Positions 17,115-24,118 of a DNA stretch of 64,000 nt are shown here, piece by piece (the first letter of the stretch is position 1; every line of letters starts with the position of its first letter). A program made the position numbers and the translations under genes. Below the pieces are notes generated by a model. That model did not search any database. It worked only from the letters and a program-made list of their open reading frames with translations, and had not been told where the DNA came from. The DNA comes from Chitinophaga sp. LS1 (GTDB lineage: Bacteria > Bacteroidota > Bacteroidia > Chitinophagales > Chitinophagaceae). The DNA lies in NCBI RefSeq assembly GCF_034274695.1, contig NZ_CP128362.1, positions 4,962,501 to 5,026,500 on the forward strand, in the 5' to 3' direction.

Positions 17115-17300
17115 GTATTAAACAGGAAAAGTGTGCGGTAACTAACGCATAGATGATTAAGCCCTCCGTAAGGAAAGCACTGAAATCTGGAGGTGTTCAA
17201 TAGCTAAAGCACAGAATGAGAAAGTTAGAAACGGAAGTACTGAATGAGAAAATGTTCAATAGCTAAAGCACTGAGTTAAAAAAAGCATTACCTAAATCGC
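17115..17300 (+). repeat. Imperfect repeats between the two DUF4252 genes
   Basis: The gene end ttaaacaagaagtaa is followed at once by ttaaacaggaaaagt, and gttcaatagctaaagcac occurs twice (about 17197 and 17250). No gene or terminator is apparent. Confidence 0.45.
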
Positions 17301-17321
17301 TCTGAATTAAAAACAACCCTT

Positions 17322-17852
17322 ATGAAACATTGCCTTGTATTATCAATCGTATGCTGCTTACTGCTCGGTACAAGCACTACACACGCACAGGATCGCCTGC
17401 TCACACAATTCTACAATGCCCATAGAGGCGTAGCCCTGACTTTAAAAATGGGTATTGGCAGATTGCCGCTACGCATAGTAAGAGGCTTTATTCCAAATGA
17501 GCAGGGTGAAGACGGCGTAAATGCAAAGAAACTTTTCTCAAAGATCCGCAAGATGAAGGTCTATATCATGCAGGGATATGACGGGCCTATTCCGGGCAGT
17601 GACCTGACCTGCCTGAAACAAAAGCTGATCGACAAAGAAAACTTTGATTTACTGATGGAAGTAAGGGATCATGGAAATATAGTGCATGTACTGAATAAGG
17701 GGACGGAGGAAAATCTGGGGAATGTGGTGTTATTGATTCAGGATGAGAAAGACATGATCATGGTGCATTTACATACCAGTTTGCGTTTTGAGGATATCAA
17801 TGGGTTGATTAAGGAGTTTAATAAGAAGCCAAAGGCAATGGCTAGTTTATAG
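17322..17852 (+). CDS. DUF4252 secreted protein (second of two)
   Basis: 176 residues, signal peptide MKHCLVLSIVCCLLLGTSTT then HAQ. The mature region (FYNAHRGVALTLKMGIGRL, KKLFSKIRKMKVYIMQGYDG, NVVLLIQDEKDMIMVHLHTSL, FEDINGLIKEF) is a diverged paralogue of the preceding protein. Same direction, about 200 nt apart. Function unknown; likely under the same ECF sigma factor. Confidence 0.75.
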   Translation: MKHCLVLSIVCCLLLGTSTTHAQDRLLTQFYNAHRGVALTLKMGIGRLPLRIVRGFIPNEQGEDGVNAKKLFSKIRKMKVYIMQGYDGPIPGSDLTCLKQKLIDKENFDLLMEVRDHGNIVHVLNKGTEENLGNVVLLIQDEKDMIMVHLHTSLRFEDINGLIKEFNKKPKAMASL

Positions 17853-17870
17853 TCCACAACCGGTAGAGAG

Positions 17871-17893
17871 CATTAGCTGCAGCTAATGTTTTC
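17871..17893 (+). terminator. Palindromic terminator after the second DUF4252 gene
   Basis: CATTAGCTGCAGCTAATG (17871-17888) is a perfect 18-bp palindrome followed by a short T run. Confidence 0.6.
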
Positions 17894-17919
17894 GCCGTTT
17901 AGAGAAGATGGTAAATCAG

Positions 17920-18048
17920 AAAAAAAATGACCCTTACGGATCACCACTTTGTTTGCCAGAGATTCGCTCAGGAACTTATACGAGAAAAAAAATGACCCTT
18001 ACGGATCACCACTTTCTTAACCAGGGATTCACTCAGGACAACTAATTC
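17920..18048 (-). repeat. Two echo copies of the DUF721 gene's 3' end
   Basis: On the minus strand, after the gene's GTGGTGATCCGGTAAG end, GTGGTGATCCGTAAGGGTCA occurs twice (around 18012 and 17947), each preceded by a matching block CCTGAGYGAATCYCTGG. Translated, the copies read LSESLVKKVVIRKGHFFS and LSESLANKVVIRKGHFFS, against LGEQVVREVVIR at the real C-terminus. Confidence 0.75.
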
Positions 18049-18336
18049 TTACCGGATCACCACCTCCCTCACTACCTGCTCACCCAGCATCTCATTTACC
18101 AACTTAATAATCTTATCTTTTGAATAGGAGAGTTCCTGCTTCAATGGCGCTACACTGGTAGAGATCAACAACTTCCCATCTATCAGCTGAATACTTTCGG
18201 TATACCTGGAAATCGTCTTACCCATAATTTGTTCCCAATTCTCCCTGATCCGTACTTCTGTAAGCCGTGGTTTCATCCGGCTTTTGTCCATAAAATCTCT
18301 GAGGGCATCTCCCATTGTCGTAATACCGTAGCGCAT
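18049..18336 (-). CDS. DUF721 (DciA-like) protein
   Basis: 95 residues, basic: DALRDFMDKSRMKPRLTEVR, IRENWEQIMGKTISRYTESI, KLLISTSVAPLKQELSYSKD. This is the DUF721/DciA fold, whose proteobacterial members load the replicative helicase; the short Bacteroidota form is encoded next to recF, as here (16 nt after it). It probably acts on DNA at replication forks. The last codons are echoed downstream. Confidence 0.83.
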   Translation of the reverse strand: MRYGITTMGDALRDFMDKSRMKPRLTEVRIRENWEQIMGKTISRYTESIQLIDGKLLISTSVAPLKQELSYSKDKIIKLVNEMLGEQVVREVVIR

Positions 18337-18352
18337 GCGGCAAAGATACGGA

Positions 18353-19429
18353 TTACTCCATCTCTACCAATTGAAAACCTGCTTCTTTTTCATTAAATGC
18401 ATCGAGTAATCTTGTAGCATGTGTATCAGTGATAAATACCTGTCCATACTCAGTACCGCTTACCAGCTGGATAAGCCGTGAAACACGCTCCTGGTCCAGT
18501 TTTTCAAACACATCATCGAGCAACAGTAATGGTGCAAAGCCTTTGTGTTTTCTAATCACTTCATACTGCGCCAGTTTCAGTGCAAATAAAAAACTTTTAC
18601 GCTGTCCCTGCGATGCGCTTGTTTTCATAGCATGGTCATCCAACAGAAACAGCAGATCATCTCTGTGAATACCACCTGTAGTACGCTGCATCATTGTATC
18701 CTTATAGCGATTCGCATGCAGTAGTTGTGCGAAAGACTGCTCATGAAGGCCGCAGAGATAATGAATGTTCACCACTTCATGCTGGCCGGCGATATAATCA
18801 TATAATAATTGTACCTGTTGTATGAATGCCGGCAAAAAATTTCTACGCCATTCATATATAGGTGTACCATGTTGAATCAGCTGATCGTCAAAAACATCGA
18901 GCAGGAGGTCCTGGCCGGCGGCAGGGGGGGCTTTGAGCAGACTGTTGCGCTGCTGTAGGATCTTTTGGTAAGAAATGAGATGATCGAGGTAGCCGGGGTG
19001 TAGCTGACAGAGCAGGGCATCCAGCCACTTCCGGCGTTCTTCGCTACCTCCCAGGATGATTTCGGCATCGTCGGGGGCGATCATGACAGCGGGAAACTTC
19101 CCGATATGCATGGAGAAGCGCTCATATGATTCGTCATTGAGTACGATGTCCTTTTTGCCGTCTTTGACGGTGCATACGATATGTTCTTCATGGCCTTCCT
19201 TGTCGAGCAGGGCGTCGATACGGAAGCCATTGGTGTTGTATTGGGTATTCTGGGCTTCGCTGCTGGTAAAGTAGCTTTTGGTGAAGCAGAGGTAGTAAAT
19301 GGCATCCAGGAGGTTCGTCTTGCCGGAGCCGTTGCGCCCGGTAATGCCAACGATCCTTTGGGTAAACCGGTGATCAGCCCGGGTATAGTTCTTAAATTGT
19401 ACTAATGTTATCTTTTTGAGCGACAGCAA
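18353..19429 (-). CDS. recF: DNA replication and repair protein RecF
   Basis: 358 residues, normal length. Walker A GITGRNGSGKTNLLDAIYYL, an ABC/SMC-type signature (SQGQRKSFLFALKLA) and Walker B (APLLLLDDVFEKLD) are present. The ATPase binds gapped DNA and helps load RecA at stalled forks. Forms a leftward pair with the DUF721 gene and is divergent from pdhA. Confidence 0.95.
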   Translation of the reverse strand: MLSLKKITLVQFKNYTRADHRFTQRIVGITGRNGSGKTNLLDAIYYLCFTKSYFTSSEAQNTQYNTNGFRIDALLDKEGHEEHIVCTVKDGKKDIVLNDESYERFSMHIGKFPAVMIAPDDAEIILGGSEERRKWLDALLCQLHPGYLDHLISYQKILQQRNSLLKAPPAAGQDLLLDVFDDQLIQHGTPIYEWRRNFLPAFIQQVQLLYDYIAGQHEVVNIHYLCGLHEQSFAQLLHANRYKDTMMQRTTGGIHRDDLLFLLDDHAMKTSASQGQRKSFLFALKLAQYEVIRKHKGFAPLLLLDDVFEKLDQERVSRLIQLVSGTEYGQVFITDTHATRLLDAFNEKEAGFQLVEME

Positions 19430-19531
19430 ATTATATTTTTTTTAACGCCTATATGGCAGGTGCCTATTATATTATTATGGTATGTATTTCCAGCAAAGTT
19501 GCAAAGTATTTAGTTTTTAGGATTTTCCTGT

Positions 19532-19539
19532 TATATTTG
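19532..19539 (+). promoter_or_regulatory. -7 element of the pdhA promoter
   Basis: TATATTTG matches TAnnTTTG exactly, ending 18 nt before the GTG start, so the leader is very short. Confidence 0.6.
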
Positions 19540-19557
19540 CGGACAAATTAAGAAACA

Positions 19558-20568
19558 GTGGCTACAAAAACAGACGTAAAGACGAAGTTCACCAAAGAGA
19601 CGTATTTGTACTGGTATGAATTGATGCTCTTGCTGCGCCGCTTTGAGGAAAAAGCCGGCCAATTATATGGAATGCAGAAGATTCGCGGTTTTTGCCACCT
19701 GTACATTGGACAGGAAGCGATTGCTGCGGGTTGTATGACTGCAACTAAACCGGAGGATAAATTCATCACTGCTTACCGTGACCACGCACTGGCGATTGCC
19801 AAGGGTATGTCTCCGGATGCTTGTATGGCTGAACTTTATGGTAAGGCTACAGGTTGTTCTAAGGGTAAGGGTGGTAGTATGCACTTTTTCTCTTTAGAGC
19901 ATAACTTTTTCGGCGGACATGGAATCGTGGGCGCTCAGATTGGTACCGGTGCTGGCCTTGCATTTGCTGAGAGATACAAAGGTACTGACAATGTAGCAGT
20001 TGTCTTCTTCGGAGATGGTGCTGCCCGTCAGGGTATGCTGCATGAGACATTCAATATGGCCATGCTGTGGAAACTGCCAGTAATTTTCATTTGCGAAAAT
20101 AACATGTACGCAATGGGTACTTCAGTAGAACGTACATCCAACGTACTGGACATCTATAAGTTAGCTAACGCTTACGACATGCCGAGCGATACCATCGACG
20201 GTATGAGCTGCGAAGCTGTGCACGAAGGTATGGAAAGAGCTGTAAAGCGTGCGCGCACCGGCGAAGGTCCATCCTTACTGGAAATCAAGACTTACCGCTA
20301 CCGTGGTCACTCCATGAGTGATCCTGCTAAGTATCGTACTAAGGAAGAAGTAGAAGAATACAAAGAAAGAGATCCGCTGACTGTAGTGCTGAAGACCATT
20401 CAGAAAAACAAATGGGCGACAGATGCAGAAATCGAAGCAATCACCGAGAAGGTTAAACAACAGGTTGAACATTGCGTAGAATTTGCAGAAAATTCTCCAT
20501 GGCCTTCTGACGATGAACTGCTGAAAGATGTATACACACAACAGGATTATCCTTTCATTGTTGACTAA
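19558..20568 (+). CDS. pdhA: Pyruvate dehydrogenase E1 component, alpha subunit
   Basis: 336 residues starting with GTG, which fits the -7 element just upstream. The thiamine-diphosphate motif runs from FFGDGAARQGMLHETFNMA to FICENNMYAMGT, with the KGKGGSMH and RYRGHSMSDPAKYR segments of the E1 alpha family. With an E1 beta subunit encoded elsewhere it decarboxylates pyruvate and passes the acetyl group to lipoyl-E2. Single gene, followed by a terminator. Confidence 0.95.
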   Translation: MATKTDVKTKFTKETYLYWYELMLLLRRFEEKAGQLYGMQKIRGFCHLYIGQEAIAAGCMTATKPEDKFITAYRDHALAIAKGMSPDACMAELYGKATGCSKGKGGSMHFFSLEHNFFGGHGIVGAQIGTGAGLAFAERYKGTDNVAVVFFGDGAARQGMLHETFNMAMLWKLPVIFICENNMYAMGTSVERTSNVLDIYKLANAYDMPSDTIDGMSCEAVHEGMERAVKRARTGEGPSLLEIKTYRYRGHSMSDPAKYRTKEEVEEYKERDPLTVVLKTIQKNKWATDAEIEAITEKVKQQVEHCVEFAENSPWPSDDELLKDVYTQQDYPFIVD

Positions 20569-20579
20569 GTGATATTTAA

Positions 20580-20637
20580 TAGGTTAGCGGTCGCGTCCGT
20601 GCATGAAATGGCATGGGAGATTCGCTAACCTTTTTTA
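20580..20637 (+). terminator. Terminator of pdhA
   Basis: aggttagcg (20581-20589) pairs with cgctaacct just before a run of six T; the long loop can pair further. The -7 element of the next promoter starts inside the T-run. Confidence 0.65.
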
Positions 20638-20643
20638 TATTTG
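20636..20643 (+). promoter_or_regulatory. -7 element for the TPR membrane-protein gene
   Basis: TATATTTG, an exact match, 68 nt before the ATG and overlapping the T-run of the pdhA terminator. Confidence 0.55.
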
Positions 20644-20710
20644 CGGGAATATGGCAATCAGGCCGTACCTGTACCCTAACAAGAAATACTTTTAAACGAT
20701 CACATTTACA

Positions 20711-21412
20711 ATGACCGAAACAAAAAATAAGGCCGCTGAAACTGCTCCTGTAACTAAGGACTTCGACTTGCAAGGCTCTGTACACAAGGCTGAAGATTTC
20801 TATTACAAGAACAAGAACGTCATCAACATCGCCGTAATCGTTATCCTGGTGGTGATAGGCGGTACTTTTGCCTACAACAGGTTCATTAAAGCACCTAACG
20901 AGAAGAAAGCAGCGGACATGGTATTCCACGCACAGAAAGCTTTTGAAAAGGATTCATTTAACCTGGCCCTGAACGGAGACGGTAACAACGACGGCTTCTT
21001 ACAGGTAATCAAAAAATATGGCGGTACCAAAACTGGTCAACTGTCAAAATACTATGCTGGCCTTTGCTATGTAAAAACAGGCAAATTCCAGGAAGGTATC
21101 GATATGCTGAAAGATTTCAATGCAGGTGATCAACTGGTACAGGCTATGGCTTATGGCATAACCGGTGATGCTTACATGGAACTGAAGAATACAGAAGAAG
21201 GTATCAAATATTACAAGAAAGCTGGTCAGTACAGCGACAACGATTTTACCGGTCCAACTTACCTGTTCCGTGCAGGTGTAGCCCTGGAACTGGCTGGTAA
21301 AAACGACGAAGCGATCTCCATCTACAAAGAGATCCGCGAAAAATATCCTCAGTCAAACGAAGGTCGCGAGATGGATAAATATCTGGCGAGACTGGGTGCA
21401 GTTAGAGAATAA
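20711..21412 (+). CDS. Single-pass membrane protein with TPR repeats
   Basis: 233 residues. A charged N-terminus (about 1-35) leads to one membrane helix (VINIAVIVILVVIGGTFAYN) and a periplasmic part with tetratricopeptide-like helices (SKYYAGLCYVKTGKFQEGI, AYGITGDAYMELKNTEEGI, FRAGVALELAGKNDEAISI). The layout resembles YfgM-type proteins that work with periplasmic chaperones and the Sec translocon. Followed 63 nt later by ribH in the same direction; the conserved pairing may be only positional. Confidence 0.8.
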   Translation: MTETKNKAAETAPVTKDFDLQGSVHKAEDFYYKNKNVINIAVIVILVVIGGTFAYNRFIKAPNEKKAADMVFHAQKAFEKDSFNLALNGDGNNDGFLQVIKKYGGTKTGQLSKYYAGLCYVKTGKFQEGIDMLKDFNAGDQLVQAMAYGITGDAYMELKNTEEGIKYYKKAGQYSDNDFTGPTYLFRAGVALELAGKNDEAISIYKEIREKYPQSNEGREMDKYLARLGAVRE

Positions 21413-21475
21413 TTTCGGAAGAGGAGGATGCAACATTGAATGGTGTATTCTTACTCCCGGTAGAATATATTCAAC

Positions 21476-21979
21476 ATGTCAATACATAATCAAAGTTTAT
21501 TGGACGATACTGGCATTCTCGGAATTGAGGATGCCAGTGTTGTTATAGTGTATACCGAATGGAATGATACTGTCATCAATGAGTTGGTGGCTGGCTGTGA
21601 TAAGACACTTGCCGGATATAAAGTATCTAAAGTTGCTAAAGTAAAAGTACCGGGGGCATTTGAACTGCCTTTCGCTGCGAAACAATATTGGGAGCATACC
21701 CAGAGCACCGGTGCACAGCCTGGCGCTATTATTGCATTTGGTTGTGTGATCCGTGGGGAGACACCGCATTTCGATTACGTTTGTAAAGGGGTCACAGAAG
21801 GGTTGATGCAGCTGAACCTGGAATTGCCGGTACCTGTTATCTTCGGGATTTTGACGGTGGATAATATGGAGCAGGCGACGGACAGATTGGGTGGTAAGCA
21901 TGGACATAAAGGTGAAGAGGCTGCGCTGACTGCATTGAAGATGATCAGTATGATGCGGAAGTTGCAGCAGGGTAAGTAA
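21476..21979 (+). CDS. ribH: 6,7-dimethyl-8-ribityllumazine synthase
   Basis: 167 residues. Motifs SVVIVYTEWNDTVI, VPGAFELPFAAK, AFGCVIRGETPHFDYVC (with the catalytic His) and PVIFGILTVDNMEQATDR are complete. It makes lumazine from ribitylaminouracil and a C4 phosphate, the next-to-last step of riboflavin synthesis, as a cytosolic capsid-like oligomer. No other rib gene is adjacent and no FMN riboswitch is visible upstream. Confidence 0.96.
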   Translation: MSIHNQSLLDDTGILGIEDASVVIVYTEWNDTVINELVAGCDKTLAGYKVSKVAKVKVPGAFELPFAAKQYWEHTQSTGAQPGAIIAFGCVIRGETPHFDYVCKGVTEGLMQLNLELPVPVIFGILTVDNMEQATDRLGGKHGHKGEEAALTALKMISMMRKLQQGK

Positions 21980-22110
21980 TGCTTTGTGGCCTTACTTGCG
22001 GGCTGGTGAATGATCGGCATGATAGGATAGAATTTACAGCAGGGCTGGTAAATCTCTTGTAGCTTGACGGCTGGTATAATGGGGAAGTTGCAGCAGACAA
22101 TTTAAATTTT
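21980..22110 (+). repeat. Echo copies of the ribH 3' end
   Basis: The gene end aagttgcagcagggtaagtaa is echoed as atttacagcagggctggtaa (about 22033) and gaagttgcagcagacaattt (about 22085). The motif gggctggt(g/a)aat also recurs between. Copies are imperfect, about 50-70 bp apart. Confidence 0.5.
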
Positions 22111-22155
22111 CAAGTAGCTAGCAGGTTTCATATGCTACATATAAAGACTAACTCG

Positions 22156-22875
22156 ATGAACGTTCATCTTTTTATCCCCTGCTTTGTAGATCAGTTATTT
22201 CCCGAAACAGCCTTCAATATGGTCAAAGTATTGGAGAAACTGGGTTGTAACGTCAGTTACAATGCAAACCAAACCTGCTGTGGACAGCCTGCTTTTAATG
22301 CAGGGTATTGGGATGAGTCGAGAGCTGTGGCGACCAAGTTTGTAAAGGATTTTCACACTTTTGACTACATCGTGGCACCCAGCGGCTCCTGCACAGGGTT
22401 TGTACGCAATTACTATGGGAAGCTGTTCGACAATTCTGCCGCTCACAATGATGTAAAACTGTTGCGCAAGCAGCTGTATGAATTTACAGAGTTTCTGACG
22501 GAGGTACTGCATGTATCTGATTTAGGCGCTACGCTGAATGGGGTAGCTACCTATCATGATTCCTGTGCAGCGCTGAGGGAATGTCATATCAAACAGGGGC
22601 CAAGAAACCTCCTGAGTAAGGTGAAAGGACTGGAACTGACGGAGATGAACGATTGTGAGACCTGCTGTGGTTTTGGAGGTACTTTTGCTGTGAAATACGA
22701 ACCTATTTCGATTGGAATGGGTGAGCAGAAGGTTCACAATGCAATAGCCACAGGGGCGGAATACCTGATATCTACGGATCTTTCCTGCCTGATGCACCTG
22801 GATGGGTATATCAAAAAACATAACCTGAATATTAAAACCATGCATATTGCCGATGTATTGGCGAGTGGCTGGTAA
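22156..22875 (+). CDS. lutA: LutA-like cysteine-rich (Fe-S) oxidoreductase subunit
   Basis: 239 residues from the ATG at 22156; an ATG eight codons earlier (22132) is open but the MNVHLFIPCFVDQLFPE start matches the family. Two CCG domains show the cysteine pattern: FIPC, TCCGQPAFNAGYW, HDSCAALRE and CETCCGFGGTF. By family this is subunit A of the L-lactate utilisation complex, passing electrons from lactate oxidation. lutB and lutC are not adjacent here, so the role in lactate use is inferred. The 3' end is echoed downstream. Confidence 0.85.
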   Translation: MNVHLFIPCFVDQLFPETAFNMVKVLEKLGCNVSYNANQTCCGQPAFNAGYWDESRAVATKFVKDFHTFDYIVAPSGSCTGFVRNYYGKLFDNSAAHNDVKLLRKQLYEFTEFLTEVLHVSDLGATLNGVATYHDSCAALRECHIKQGPRNLLSKVKGLELTEMNDCETCCGFGGTFAVKYEPISIGMGEQKVHNAIATGAEYLISTDLSCLMHLDGYIKKHNLNIKTMHIADVLASGW

Positions 22876-23000
22876 AAGGATATGAACTGATAGCTAAATC
22901 CTGCCAATGTACTGGCCAGTGATAGGTAATTCAGTAACCATGACTTGAATATTAATACCGTGCATACTGCTGATGTAGTAGCTGGTAATTTTAAAACTTT
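22876..23000 (+). repeat. Two echo copies of the lutA 3' end
   Basis: The gene end encodes HNLNIKTMHIADVLASGW. Downstream, 22900-22929 resembles its last third (aatgtactggccagtgatag against gatgtattggcgagtggctg), and 22937-22990 is a fuller copy in an open frame reading HDLNINTVHTADVVAG then NFKTFF and a stop. Confidence 0.7.
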
Positions 23001-23006
23001 CTTTTG

Positions 23007-23420
23007 ATGAATTATTGGTTAGTTAAATCGGAACCGTTTAAATATTCCTGGGAGCAGTTTGAAAAAGATGGAAAGACGTTTTGGGATGGAGTGAGAAACT
23101 ACCAGGCCAGGAATAATATGAAGGCGATGAAGAAGGGTGACCAGGTGTTGTTCTATCATAGCAATGAGGGACTGGCGGTAGTAGGGATTGCAAAAGTGGC
23201 GAAGGAGTCTTATCAGGATCCGACTACACCTGATCCTAATTGGGTGGTGGTAGATCTGCAACCGGTGAAGCCTTTTAAAGAGCATGTGACACTGGCGCAA
23301 ATGAAGGCGGAGAAGAGATTGGCGGATTTTCAGCTGATCAGACAGGGAAGGCTTTCAGTATGTGCCGTGACGGAAGATGAATACAATACGATCCTCGAAT
23401 TGGGAGGGATGAAGAAATAG
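23007..23420 (+). CDS. EVE-domain protein
   Basis: 137 residues (a second ATG one codon upstream is equally possible). The fold signatures NYWLVKSEPFKYSWEQFEKD, WDGVRNYQARNNMKAMKKGD and VLFYHSNEGLAVVGIAKVAK are those of EVE domains, PUA-like pockets thought to bind modified cytosine or other bases in nucleic acid. Stand-alone EVE proteins are common housekeeping genes in bacteria. No restriction gene is nearby. Confidence 0.9.
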   Translation: MNYWLVKSEPFKYSWEQFEKDGKTFWDGVRNYQARNNMKAMKKGDQVLFYHSNEGLAVVGIAKVAKESYQDPTTPDPNWVVVDLQPVKPFKEHVTLAQMKAEKRLADFQLIRQGRLSVCAVTEDEYNTILELGGMKK

Positions 23421-24118
23421 TTCGAAGTTGGCCTGCGGCAGCATGGGAATACTCAAATTCATAGCCAACAATAAGTTCAGCGAGATAATTAACTTCTGAA
23501 TACCAGGAGAAATTATGGTACAAAATCCTTTCTGATAAAGGATTCTGACTTATTTCGATTCCTCTTTCTCTTAATAACTACTCACTAACTTTTTAATGTT
23601 ACCCTAATTTTGTATCAACCGGACATCAGCTTCAAAAAAAGTTTTTAATAGTTGAAAATGTTTTTATCGACGATGAAAAACATTTTTCGCAGGAATTGAC
23701 TGTTACTAAGTTGCATTGTAAAGAATAAATTGTAAATTGAACACTATATACCTTATCACTTCCAATACTTAAATGTTACCCATTGGAGGCAGAGACTTAA
23801 GCAATCATATACAAGGAATATGCGTATGAACCTACTTATGATCCCACAGGTATCATGGCCAGCTACTTTCAGAACCCATTATTATTAAAGAGTAATAATA
23901 GTTCGTTAATTCAGTCTTTAAACACGCTCGCCGCTTTGTAGGATTTTCTATGTACATCTGAGAGATTTTTTAAACCCAAATAAAAACAAACATGAAAAGT
24001 TGTTGTCCCCTATCCTGATTTCATTTGGCTTATATGCAGCAAATTAGGTCATGCTGCAGATTAGTTTAATTTTACAGGCGTCTTTCATAGCAAAAGGTGC
24101 TTGTCTAATTCCGGTGGA
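23421..24118. other. Long AT-rich spacer with remnants of coding sequence
   Basis: No intact gene is visible. It holds a stem (aaaatgttttt at 23655-23665 with its complement at 23676-23686); a 46-codon open stretch without a start at 23801-23941 (EYAYEPTYDPTGIMASYFQN); and an ATG at 23992 followed in a shifted frame by a signal-like stretch (LLSPILISFGLYAA). These look like decayed gene pieces. A 16-base motif at 23428-23443 is shared with 35041-35056. Confidence 0.45.
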
